NCBI GenBank assembly: GCA_012064415.1 | Contig: SSNU01000101.1 | Span: 331,492-355,522, forward strand | DNA length: 24,031 nt | DNA from: Gyrodactylus bullatarudis | Taxonomy: Eukaryota > Platyhelminthes > Monogenea > Gyrodactylidea > Gyrodactylidae | Direction of reading: 5' to 3' | Notes under the pieces: model-generated | Databases searched by the model: none | What the model was told of the DNA's origin: nothing | What the model saw: the letters and a program-made list of their open reading frames with translations, nothing else | Position numbers and translations under genes: made by a program | Shown here: positions 8,938 through 17,764 of the stretch, one piece after another | Numbering within the stretch: position 1 is the stretch's first letter | How the letters are laid out: each line of letters starts with the position of its first letter

Positions 8938-9770
8938 TGATTAAAATAGCAAAAAATAGCAAAATTATTTCAGAAAGCAAAACTTACAGAATAGAATGAT
9001 ATATATCTTTTTGATTAGATTCTATCGCTCATGAACATATTAAAAACAGCAAAAATAGCTTTTTTACCACCCTACTTATTCCTGATCTTATACGCTTATA
9101 TCCATAGTTTTCTTGCTTGATGGAAATCGAAGAAGACATGTCAACTATATTTAAACAAAGTAGACTTGTCTAACCATGAGTGATCAATGATCACTGATCA
9201 TCAACTACATAATCTATTTTCAGGATAATTTCTAATTTTAACACTGAATTCTATCCTGAGTCCTCTTTTGATCTTTTGAATTTAGAAATGTCAATGTAAT
9301 CAAAAAAACGATGTTGTTAAAATCAAATGTATCAGCTTTTATTATTGTATGATTTGAAAAAAATAAAAAGACAATTGCTCAGTGTAATGCAGAATTGATC
9401 AACATTGACGGTAGAGCTCATTTGATAACATCCAAATCAATTTCAGACCCATTTATCATCCTGTATATTTTTGATAGAAATGATTTTGCTTGGATCTTGC
9501 TCTGCTCGAGATTTTCCTTGGATTAAAAAAAAGACAAAATTAATTATATGTTCCAAGGGTACTCAATATTACTGTAAAGTGTCATATAGAGAATCCAAAG
9601 CCAAAAATGTTGGCTCATTAATCATAATTTATGCAGTCTTCAATTTTAAAGAAACTTTTGATTCTACCAACCTTTTTTTTGTTAGAAAATATCTATAATC
9701 TCATTGAAATTATTGAAAAAAAAGGTTTTATGGTAGATTCTTATTAGGAATAGTCCACATCATCCAGCGA
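8938..9770. other. Unassigned AT-rich region
   Basis: It contains repeated AATAGCAAAA units (8944-9060), an odd 17-base palindrome at 9179-9195 (AGTGATCA, A, TGATCACT) and an open frame at 9471-9698 with no recognisable domain. No gene is supported. Confidence 0.4.
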
Positions 9771-9772
9771 AT

Positions 9773-9856
9773 ACTATGTATAATATACATTGTATATTGT
9801 AAATTGATAGATCGAATATACAACCTATGCTCTGTGTATATTATACACTGTATAAT
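9773..9856. repeat. Inverted repeat of GTATAATATACA type
   Basis: ATGTATAATATACATTGTAT at about 9775 is partly inverted as TGTGTATATTATACACTGTA at about 9834, forming a small hairpin just upstream of the Penelope-like block. A similar sequence (TACAATGTATAATATACATA) lies in the family B copy near 20046. It could be a small MITE or just AT-rich self-similarity. Confidence 0.35.
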
Positions 9857-9943
9857 TTCAGGGAATTTTCAGTTAAACTAATGAAAATTTAATTCATTCA
9901 TGAATTTAACTAAAAACTTCCGGTTTATCAAAATTAGTTTTGG

Positions 9944-10061
9944 AGTTCTTTTGGGCCAATCAGAGCATTTATTTGTAACCGGATACATCATTAGGACATC
10001 ATTGGCGAGTTGTTCCTCTGCTGATGTGGAGTTATCGTTGTTGTTGTTGGGCACCAATGTT
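9944..10061 (-). repeat. Left inverted arm of the Penelope-like element
   Basis: 9944-9984 pairs perfectly or almost perfectly with 10491-10531, and 9992-10061 with 10205-10271, the only difference there being one GTT triplet. Between the two blocks this arm has just 7 bases where the right arm has 219. This arm therefore carries a deletion with a short filler, or the other arm carries an insertion. Confidence 0.88.
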
Positions 10062-10102
10062 GAGCTTTCCTCCGTGTTGCCTTCTTTCTGAGTTGAGGTA
10101 AA

Positions 10103-10192
10103 ATGGCGTCGTATGATGTAGAGTCCCTATTCACGAACGTACCACTCAATGAAACAGTTAATTTCATCAATTCAATTCTCAGTGAGACCTGA
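10103..10192 (+). pseudogene. Penelope-type reverse transcriptase fragment
   Basis: Thirty codons including TGA read MASYDVESLFTNVPLNETVN and FINSILSET. SYDVESLFTNVPL is the conserved block with the first catalytic Asp of Penelope-like reverse transcriptases (typical form S(F/Y)DV.SLFTNVP). Just upstream in the same frame there is a TGA (10094-10096), and just downstream the right inverted arm begins (10205). Only this sliver of a domain of several hundred residues remains. LINE and LTR reverse transcriptases do not have the SLFTNVP signature, so the superfamily call is fairly firm despite the short length. Confidence 0.85.
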
Positions 10193-10204
10193 CCTATTAC
10201 AAAG

Positions 10205-10547
10205 AACATTGGTGCCCAACAACAACGATAACTCCACATCAGCAGAGGAACAACTCGCCAATGATGTCCTAGCAACACAATATAAGAAAAGGTACTACTC
10301 CCAGCCCTTGGAGACAAAAGGATCCTCAAACCAGGCCCGAAAAAGATGTGCTTCGAATTCACCCAAGCAACAAAAATCAAAAGGGAAGAGTCGAAAAACT
10401 ACCCAGAGGAATAGAAACATATTTCAAAAAGAGATAGAAAGATGTGACACCAACAGTCAGAAATCTACCCAACTAGCCCCTCCACCCTCCATCCGGTTAC
10501 AAATAAATGCTCTGATTGGCCCAAAAGAACTTTACACTTATCATTGA
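10205..10547 (+). pseudogene. Basic, low-complexity open frame in the right arm
   Basis: The frame is open from 10149 to 10547 and, after the inverted-arm junction, encodes a Lys/Arg/Ser/Gln-rich stretch (for example KRYYSQPLETKGSSNQARKR and SPKQQKSKGKSRKTTQRNR). I do not recognise it. It could be the N-terminal basic part of the Penelope-like protein, or non-coding terminal-repeat sequence that happens to stay open. The base composition is clearly richer in G and C than the surroundings, in line with an inserted element. The ATG at 10149 lies in the RT fragment in another frame and is not a credible start. Confidence 0.3.
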
Positions 10548-10551
10548 ATAA

Positions 10552-10568
10552 TATTCTGTATAAATATA
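10552..10568 (+). promoter_or_regulatory. TATA-like sequence in the Penelope-like terminal repeat
   Basis: ATTCTGTATAAATATAC, with a CCAAT-type block (GATTGG) about 40 bases upstream, looks like a core promoter. The same two blocks recur at 13425-13464. Confidence 0.35.
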
Positions 10569-10580
10569 CATGTCGGTGTA

Positions 10581-10624
10581 GGGTCTGATGAGAACTGACG
10601 AAAATAAAGAGCTCATATTCACCT
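10581..10624 (+). ncRNA. Hammerhead-like ribozyme with decayed stem II
   Basis: The conserved cores CTGATGA (10585-10591) and GAA plus A (10600-10603) are present. Stem I pairs GGGT (10581-10584) with ACCT (10621-10624). Stem III pairs AATA (10603-10606) with TATT (10616-10619) around a 9-base loop containing GAGCTC. The base before the predicted cleavage point is C at 10620, giving UUC, an allowed NUH site. Stem II (10592-10599, GAACTGAC) keeps only its closing G-C pair, so activity may be weak or lost. The position in the terminal part of a Penelope-like element, where hammerheads are known, supports the call. Confidence 0.5.
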
Positions 10625-10696
10625 AGAATCTATTTTCGTCTGAAATTAATCGACTTTGAGAATTTTAAAATTGGGGTTTTAATTTTAGTTAAATTC

Positions 10697-10847
10697 GAAA
10701 TGCTGAAACCTAGATCTGAAGTAAACGAGACAATTTCTCCAGGAAGTAAGAAAGAGGAACAAAACACTCTATAAAGCATATCGTTTTTGTAAGGTAAGCA
10801 GAGTTTATAGTCAGCCAGTTATTATCTTAAATTAAAGAGTTTATCAA
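10697..10847. other. Short spacer between the Penelope-like and hAT elements
   Basis: No feature was recognised. Confidence 0.4.
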
Positions 10848-12481
10848 TAGGGCCTTAATACATTAAAAAAATGTTTTAAGTGCTTAAAATATTTAATGAA
10901 TTTGAAATTTTTTTAATTTGATTGTCTAAAAATATTCAAACCAATCAGAATGCAACACATTTATTCATAATTGTATGTGTGGCATGGGAAATTCAAATAT
11001 CCCAATTAGTCATGCCAAGACGTTCCTCTTGCTATCAAATGCTTGAAATATGAAAAAAATGTATCCGGTTGAATTCAAGACAACAATCGACGGCAAATTA
11101 TGGTGTAAAAGTTGTCAATGTTTAGTCTCCTGCAATCGTCAATTTGATGTAGATCAACACAGATCTTCCGCTTGGATCCTAAACAATCAGATATTCAAAT
11201 AATTTTTCAATGAAACTTTTAATTTCAAATTACTCTCACACGAAACTTATCGCAAAATGATGGGTGACATCTATGAGGAGAAAAAACAAATGATCAAGTC
11301 TAAATTTCAGGATCAAAATACTTTCCTTATTGCTGACGAGTCTGAAATCGCGAGGTCAATATACCTGAATATTCTAGGCGGAATCTTGATTGAGCCTGGA
11401 AATAGTTTTCTTCTCAAGTCTATTCGATTGAATCATTCCATGTCGATGACCAGTGTTATTCAATATGTTCAAGAGACAGTTAATGAATACGAGATTAAGC
11501 GAGAAAATTTCAACCTCCTTATCACAGATGCCGCCAGGTACAATACCGCCTGCACAACACATTTTAAGGCTATCTATTCCAAAATTTTCCACATAACATG
11601 CTCAGCTCATCTACTTCACAACTGCGCAATGAAAATCAAGGAAGCGTATAAGGACATCAATGATCTGATATCGTATGTGAAAGCTCTTGTTGTCAAAAAT
11701 AGACACCATCAGCTAGAATTCGATTCAGTTGGACAACCCCCTGGAGTTATTGTCACTTGATGGGGCTCCTGGCTTAAGGCCGTAATTTACTATAACAAAA
11801 ACTTGGTTGAAATTCGTAAAATAGTTACATCCTTAAAGGGGAAAAGCGAGATCATACGTAAGGCCAAAGAAGCTGTTATGAAAGAAACATTGGTACCCAA
11901 TCTAGTTGAAATTTCAAGATGCTATCTCAAGATTCTAACTATTTTAGATGAATTCGAGTCCAGAAAGAATTCTATAGCAAATTCTTATCAATTGTTGAGA
12001 GATATTGATTTCGAAGATGATCCCATTAATTTGAAGCAATATTTATTAAAAAGACTGCAAGAGTGATTTAGAAAATATAAATCTTCAAAATAATCCAAAT
12101 ATTGATCCCTATTTGTATGAAATACTCTTGAAAGCGCAAGCAACATCATGTGATGTTGAGCGATCCTTTTCCCTGTTGCCAACTATAGCCAATTCCAAGA
12201 GAAACTTTAAAGAAAATAATTTCGAAATTAATTTCATGTTGTATTTTAACAAATCTTATTTTTAATAAAAAATCGTATTTATAGCTTTACTTCAATTTTA
12301 AGAACAGAGAAGAGTCTTGAATATAATTTGATTTTTTGAACCTCAAACTGTTTTTGAGTATTAATAAAAATATTTATTGAGATTAAGGTCTTGAAAATAA
12401 GATCTAAAACGATAAAATCATATTTTTGAAAAACGTAAGATCTAAAAAAAATTTTTTTACGTATTATTATTTGAAGCCCTA
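10848..12481 (+). mobile_element. hAT-superfamily DNA transposon, decayed
   Basis: A hAT transposase pseudogene fills 11050-12265. Candidate terminal repeats are TAGGGCCTTAA at 10848-10858 and TTGAAGCCCTA at 12471-12481 (inverted: TAGGGCTTCAA, 9 of 11 positions). hAT ends often start with (C/T)AGGG. The eight bases outside each end do not match, so the ends are provisional or the target duplication has decayed. The predicted size of 1.6 kb fits an intronless hAT of this subgroup. Confidence 0.6.
11050..12265 (+). pseudogene. hAT transposase, CGGBP1-like type, two stops and a frameshift
   Basis: One frame runs from the ATG at 11050 and is interrupted by TAA (11200-11202) and TGA (11758-11760). 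At about 12062 it shifts by one base and ends at TAA 12263-12265, about 405 codons in all. The N-terminus has a zinc finger of the CGGBP1 kind (LWCKSCQCLVSCNRQFDVDQ, then H). The catalytic Asp, Asp and Glu all remain: IADES (residue 96), LLITDAARYN (residue 160) and CDVERSFS (codon 12158-12160). CSAHLLHN and the WGSWLKAVIYY block are also typical of the family. The C-terminal piece, ATSCDVERSFSLLPT through FMLYFNK, is the dimerisation region. The TGA sits where relatives have TRWG.WL, so it is probably a CGA-to-TGA change. AATAAA overlaps the stop (12264-12269). Confidence 0.9.
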
Positions 12482-13390
12482 ATAATTAGTCTCTTGAATG
12501 GAAGACTCTCCAATCATTGATATCACTACAATGATACAATGAGAGATGGATAGATGATATCACTATACCTTATCCTTTATTAACTGCTCATTAACTGAGA
12601 TTTAATCAACTTATAATGCCAATAAAAATTAATTAATTGATGCTACTGTATGATTAAAATCAGAATACATAACATTTGTATTCTTATTTTTTGGAAAATT
12701 GCTTAATTTCCTAGGAAAATAACGATATTCGATTGGCTTTTTCGGATGTGAACCAATGACAGATCCCAAATTTAACCATGGGAGTTAGAAAAAAATTGGT
12801 CTTAATTTTTTAACATATTCCTATACTGTTCCAGCTACAGAGACACAAACAGGGAATTTTTGATAAGTGTTGGAAAAAAGCTTAGCCTATGAATAATTGA
12901 GAAAGGAGGGATAACAGGTATTATGCAATGTTTTTATTCACACTTTGTTTATTCAACCCTTTCAGGACCAGGGGCGCGGGATTTAGACCAAATGTGTATA
13001 GTATATTGTACAGTATATATTATAAAACAGTATAAGACTTAACCTTTTGGTTGATATGTGGAAAGATGGGGTGTGAATTCTGTCTAACCAAAATTGTTTT
13101 GATTTCGATTTAAATGTCATCTCGACTAATTTCGTATAAGAATCATAATGATTTTTTCCTTTATTTAGTCAAACCATTAGAAGTTGATCAGTGAAATGCT
13201 AAAATTATCATTTCCTTTCTAATGGTACTTATGTATTTATTTTTCTGTATGAGTAAAAATGGTTGTAAATTAAGACTGAGATGTTTATTATTTTTCTCTT
13301 CAATGATATATAGGATAATTTTTGGAATTTCTTTAGTTATATATTAAAGGTTGATTTCAAGTTCTATATACATTCTTATCGATACAGATT
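12482..13390. other. Unassigned AT-rich region
   Basis: No coding frame is supported. A GC-richer patch at 12955-12990 begins CAACCCTTTCAGGACCAGG, which resembles the TTAACCCTTTCGATGCC start at 22364 but lacks a proper TTAA. GTATAGTATATTGTACAGTA near 12999 is self-complementary AT sequence. Confidence 0.35.
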
Positions 13391-13424
13391 ATGCTAGAAT
13401 TTCATTGGCTGATTCTTTATCGAT

Positions 13425-13490
13425 CTCTGATTGGTGAGAAAATATGCCCCCATTCTGTATATAAACGAGTTTTAAATTATTTTTCGATCA
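13425..13490 (+). promoter_or_regulatory. Promoter-like block: CCAAT-type and TATA boxes
   Basis: CTCTGATTGG (13425-13434) is followed by ATTCTGTATATAAACG (13452-13467), and about 30 bases later by GATCAGAG, an initiator-like site. The same two blocks in the same order occur in the Penelope-like terminal repeat (10509 and 10552), so this may be a remnant of such a repeat. The open frame 13391-13579 that crosses it has no recognisable domain. Confidence 0.35.
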
Positions 13491-13973
13491 GAGAGCTAAC
13501 AAAACAGGGTATCTCGTCTGTAATACATTACAGTATACAAGACGTGAAAGTGCTCAAATTTTTTTTTCTTTCGCCTTAAAATTAGCAATTTCATTAACAA
13601 TAAAAAATATAAATACAAAAACAATATGTAGATGAATTGCGTTAAATGACTGAAAAATTATTTCAAATAAACTTTGTTTTTAAAAAAACCTATTTTTTGG
13701 AACACTATCTTGATTGATGAATAAATCTGTACAAAATATGAGATTTATATTATGAATGCTTAAAGTAATTAAAAATTAGTTCAAATATCAGAAAATCTCA
13801 AAGCATGATGAGACATCATGGTCTTCTATTGTCGTTTCCAATTTTTTAAATCAATAAATATTTTGAGCTCAAAGTTTGAAAATCTCTCGCAAATACAAAA
13901 TCCTAGAATAATTTTTTCTTTAATCGATGAAAGTGTGTAACATCATTTAGCAGACTTGAACAAAATTTTCCAA

Positions 13974-14088
13974 AATTACAGTCATTTTACGAGATTAGTG
14001 GACAATTTATCAATATTGAAAGATTCGTTGACAAAATTATTAGACAAGTTCCCAAAATAAGAATAATTATAATTGAAGGTGTAATTAT
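13974..14088 (+). repeat. Left arm of a foldback element
   Basis: AATTACAGTCATTTTACGAG, AATTTATC..TATT, AGATTCGTTGACAAAATTA and GTTCCCAAAATAAGAATAAT appear in inverted order at 14504-14611, at roughly 85-90% identity with small indels. The arms are about 110 bp and the centre about 415 bp. Confidence 0.85.
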
Positions 14089-14170
14089 CAAGTGAGTTTT
14101 TCAAAATTAGTGTACATTTTCCCACATTTAGTGGAATGCTTAAACAAAATTACTGGAGAGTTTTCCAATA

Positions 14171-14205
14171 TTAACCCTATCGAGACGGTAAGAAAACCAA
14201 TCTAG
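14171..14205 (+). mobile_element. piggyBac-like left end inside the foldback centre
   Basis: TTAACCCTATCGAGACGG and then GAAAACCAAT closely follow TTAACCCTTTCGATGCCG and GAAAACCAAT at 22364-22395. A shared TTAA followed by CCCT is what two copies of a piggyBac-type end would show. No right end was found, so this may be a truncated insertion. Confidence 0.4.
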
Positions 14206-14503
14206 AAAAAGACTCAAAATTGATATAGGACCATTCTAAATGAGATTCTAATGGAAATTCTATTCAATAAGGATTCTTATAAGACTGTTATTTGTACGAT
14301 TTATTACTGACCAAAAAAAAATTAATAGGATAACGTTTACGGTTTTAGCGAAAATTAATTTCACGTATTTTGGGAAATTGCGTTTTTCCCATTATCTCAG
14401 AAATTATAGCGATTTTTTCAGATCTGAGCACAGAAAATTTTACACCAGTTTCAGTTTAACTTATCCTTTTACCTTTTCTTTGAATTTTTCATGACTCCCT
14501 GTG

Positions 14504-14611
14504 TAATTACACCTTCAATTATTCTTATTTTGGGAACTGGTATATTAATTTTGTCAACGAATCTTCTAATATCGATAAATTGTCCACTAATTTTGTAAAA
14601 TGACTGTAATA
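14504..14611 (-). repeat. Right arm of a foldback element
   Basis: This is the inverted partner of 13974-14088. One difference is a 5-base indel after GAATAATT. No matching target duplication was seen outside the arms. Confidence 0.85.
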
Positions 14612-14633
14612 AACGCGCTTACAATTTGATAAG

Positions 14634-14701
14634 ATTAATCTCCAAGTATTTTTAAATCATCCAATTAAACTTTGCTCAAAACATCTTTTTATGCTTATGC
14701 A
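14634..14701 (+). repeat. Dispersed repeat, copy 1
   Basis: ATTAATC, CAAGTATTTT, CATCCAA, ATCTTT and ATGCTT occur in the same order and spacing at 15761-15829, with about 75% identity overall. The direct copies are about 1.13 kb apart. Confidence 0.55.
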
Positions 14702-15760
14702 ATGAGATAAAAAAACAAAAAAATTTCTATTAAGGATAAATATTTCCATAGTTTCCTCTTGGTTGTGTTAAAAAAGGATTTATCGAAAATCAAAGCTTGA
14801 AAATTTTTTTTGGAAAGTCGGGATTTATTTTTCGAATTCCTTAATAATCATTATTAGTTGCGAAAATTGGAAAAAATCTCTGACCAAAAATAAGTCGTAT
14901 TTCAAAATTTTGAAGCAGTTATGTGCTGATATTCGAGATCAGCATTAGACAAAGGATTCGAACTAGGCCGTGGAGGAAGAAAGAAATCAACTGTTTTCAA
15001 GAAAAATTTTCGAAATTCGAATAACGGCCTAATTTTTGTCAAATTGAATGTTTTAATAAATCTTTTCTTACTTTTCGAATAAAAATATTAAGTTTTATGT
15101 AAAACAGGTATATTCTCATCCTCAAGTCAATTAGGTTTAGTTTATAACATTTAGGGATGATGACGAAAAAACTTTTATCGGTAACTGTAACTGATTTGTT
15201 ATTTTTTCATTAGAGAAAAACAAAATCTTTTCCGTCGCCTTCCACATGTTTATCAACAGATTTCACAGATGCAATTGATTCTTCTGCTTAACATTTCTTA
15301 GAAATCTTTCAACCTTTTCCTATCGCATATGATTTTAAATCAAATACTTTGATAAGCTGTAAATAAACATTATTTAGAGTTAATTTATGGCTTTTACATT
15401 CCTCGTAAACTGTCAATAAATCAAAGTTTCACTTTTAGATTTTTACATCTTCCTACAAGAACAAATTAAGTTGTTAAAAAATAATTATTACTAATCTATT
15501 TCTGCATTCTCTACAGTATATGAGAGAGAATAAGTAAAGTTTGAAAGGGAAAAATTAGAAATTTAATACTTCCTGCCTTGAAATGAAATTAATTATGTTT
15601 GGAAATTGAAAAAAATCTAATCTAATTTTAATATGAGCAAGAATTCTGGAATTTAGAGACGACAACTTTCTGTCTAATCCTATTCTTCTTAGTAGAACGA
15701 ACAGTAATTTTTTTCATGCTAAAAGCTAGACTTGAACGAATCATCTGTCGATATGATGGT

Positions 15761-15829
15761 ATTAATCCTCAAGTATTTTATCAACATCCAACCAAATTTC
15801 GTCCCAAAATATCTTTAAATGCTTCTGTT
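15761..15829 (+). repeat. Dispersed repeat, copy 2
   Basis: Direct copy of 14634-14701. Sequence on either side is only vaguely similar, so the full repeat unit is not defined. Confidence 0.55.
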
Positions 15830-17200
15830 ATAATTTCTAACATACATTTTTTTTTAATTATAAATATAAAACAATAAAAAACGTTCTAATTTTGTAAATT
15901 TTCACAATTTTGTTTATCTTATTCCAGAAGCATGGAAAGGTATTTTGAAGCGAAATTTGGTGGGATTATATTTACTTGAAGATTAGTTTTTTTACATATC
16001 GGTGGGGGATTTAAGTAATTTTGCAAAATTTCGTCCAAGTCTAATACTCACTAAGTAACCATTCGGGATCGTATCGTTTCAATTATTTATGAACTGCTCA
16101 AAGATGTAAAACATAAATAAAACGTTCTTGATTCATCGTATAACATAAAGGTCTGATTGAGTTGAAGAATAAAATTTTTAAAATTGATTTTCAAATACAG
16201 ATTGACATCGTAATCTTGAGAGACTTGAATATTCATTGAACAGACATCATTTCCTCTGTTCTAGCAATATATAGATATACAATTTTACCTCAATTTTCTA
16301 CAAATTTATGTTTTACAAAATACAAGAGTTAAGAGTCTATGATTAACGATGTAAGTTGATGGAATAATACCTTTAAAAGTGTCAGTAAAATTTATTTTAG
16401 CATACAAAGTAGAGACCAATAGTTATCATAAATTCTCAAAGCAACCAAAGGTAATTTAAGCTTACTTGCAACACGATCGCAAAGTCTGTTTTAAATTAGA
16501 CTTTTTTTGTCTTCCTTCGATAATGATGAGTTTTCGTGACGTGAAAAAATAATTTATTCACTCACGTTATTCAGTTTGCATGATTTCCACCTGAGTAAAA
16601 GTGTATCTTTCCGATGATAATCATAATTGAATCTTTTTTCACAGTCTCAGTTAAATTTAAATTCAAAAGGTAAAAAACAGCTTGCAAGACACTTAAATTT
16701 TATTGGTTGTGCTCGAATTTTATATTTTATTAAATCTTTGGAAAGCGCCTCAGTAGACGTTTGAATTAGGAAATTGAATAGTTATCAGGAGAACTTAAAT
16801 TGCTGTTTTCTAATTTTTTCGGAAGAAAAAGTCATAAAACTTGAGTATACCAGGAAGATACTTTATTTGTCTTTTCTTTCGTTATCTCCTTGAGATATTT
16901 TCGATCATAAATTCCTTTTTCTTGATAATAAAATGAAAACTACTGTTTGAAAATTTCTTGTCCTCCAATAGAATATAATTGAAAGAATTTATATTTAAGA
17001 TATTTTATGTTCCCTGATACGTTACATGAGTACTTCTAAAATCATTTAAATCAATGGAATAAAACAAAGTTATCAAGACTTGAGATATCCTTGTAGATAT
17101 ACAATATATCTCGACCAATGAAATTGAAGTATTCAATCATCATTCCTTTACTGTGAATCATACTTGGGAACACATACCCAATATCAAATCTGGATCAAGT
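15830..17200. other. Unassigned AT-rich region
   Basis: No coding frame longer than background, no element ends and no RNA motif were recognised. The stretch 14702-15760 is equally without supported genes. Confidence 0.4.
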
Positions 17201-17211
17201 CTAATATGATG

Positions 17212-17421
17212 AGCAACCGTCGAAGTCCATATTGGAAGTTATTTGAAGATAATAAAAACTGAATGTGGTGATACATGATAATTTTTTCTTCAGCGAAACG
17301 TATTAAATATGGTATAGTATTGAAATTAAAGACTAATACCACAAGTCCACTAATTGAACATACAAAAAGAAAACACTTCGAAGACCATAAGAAAATTATA
17401 ATTTTGGATGGCATATTATAG
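17212..17421 (+). pseudogene. BED-type zinc finger remnant, probably hAT transposase N-terminus
   Basis: One frame reads NRRSPYWKLFEDNKN, two stops (17260-17262 and 17269-17271), then a stretch ending NTTSPLIEHTKRKHFEDH, and stops at 17419-17421. SP.WK.F near the start and T..L..H.KRKH at the end are hallmarks of BED fingers, and their order and distance fit. The CxxC pair expected between them is not visible, where the frame is broken. BED fingers usually open hAT transposases (ZBED type), but no catalytic part follows. The minus-strand open frame 17184-17591 across the same region shows no domain. Confidence 0.5.
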
Positions 17422-17426
17422 CCTAT

Positions 17427-17469
17427 GATGTACTGAGGAGTCCTAATAAGGACGAAACGCGTATGCATC
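17427..17469 (+). ncRNA. Minimal hammerhead ribozyme
   Basis: This is a self-cleaving RNA motif with every core base in place. Stem I pairs GATGTA (17427-17432) with TGCATC (17464-17469), six pairs including one G-U. Core CTGAGGA is 17433-17439 (position 7 is free to vary). Stem II pairs GTCC (17440-17443) with GGAC (17450-17453) around TAATAA. GAA plus A follow at 17454-17457. Stem III is only two pairs, AC (17457-17458) with GT (17461-17462), inside the self-complementary ACGCGT. Cleavage is predicted after A at 17463 (GUA site). The very short stem III matches the small hammerheads of Penelope-like elements, which are known to act as dimers. It starts 5 bases after the BED-finger frame ends. 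No RT could be seen next to it. Confidence 0.85.
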
Positions 17470-17764
17470 TTACCACCATTAATTGGATATTGTTTGACAC
17501 TCTTATCTTCTTTTTTGAGACTTGATCGTCTGATCTCTAATATCAAGATCTGAATCACGTTAGATTTCATATGGACATAATCAGTGACCATACTCTGCTA
17601 GTAGGTTTAATGTCAAAAAAACAATGTAATTTTTACAAGATTGCTCATTGAATGGCTGTCATTTAGCCTTTTATTTACAATTCAGTAAGTATTGTAACTA
17701 ATAATAATAGTGAGGGATTTATTGCTAAAACTGAGTTGATCTTGAAAATCTACGTCGTCAAGAT
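17470..17764. other. Spacer downstream of the hammerhead
   Basis: It contains the second copy of the TGACCA...CTAGTA.GTTTAATG repeat (about 17582-17612; first copy 965-995). It may be the rest of the hammerhead-bearing element, but its ends are not defined. Confidence 0.35.

Larger units (their letters stand above)
9902..10696 (+). mobile_element. Penelope-like retroelement, rearranged with inverted arms
   Basis: A reverse transcriptase motif of the Penelope type (10103-10192) sits between two long inverted arms. The left arm is 9944-10061. The right arm consists of 10205-10271 and 10491-10531, separated by 219 bases that the left arm lacks. A further 13-bp inverted match (9902-9914 with 10684-10696) extends the symmetry outwards. 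The right side also holds a TATAAATA (about 10560) and a hammerhead-like RNA (10581-10624). Penelope elements are known for LTR-like terminal repeats in direct or inverted arrangement, 5' truncation and hammerhead motifs, and all of these fit. The copy lacks most of the RT domain and the whole endonuclease domain. The Penelope assignment rests mainly on the RT motif and the hammerhead. Confidence 0.75.

Noticed and set aside
8220..9074. Possible hAT-type element: TAGGGCGTTAAAAA at 8220 and TTTTTACCACCCTA ending at 9074
   Set aside because: The ends match at 12-13 of 15 bases, but the eight bases outside do not match (GGCAACAC versus CTTATTCC) and no transposase lies between. Kept only as a note.
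9471..9698. Open frame of 75 codons
   Set aside because: No recognisable motif, no splice or start context, and background-like composition.
10600..10660. Perfect inverted pair GACGAAAATA / TATTTTCGTC
   Set aside because: It would compete with the hammerhead fold, but it uses the core bases, and the stem I and stem III pairing explains the site better. Not listed as a separate element.
17184..17591. Minus-strand open frame of 135 codons
   Set aside because: It lies opposite the BED-finger remnant and the hammerhead and shows no domain.
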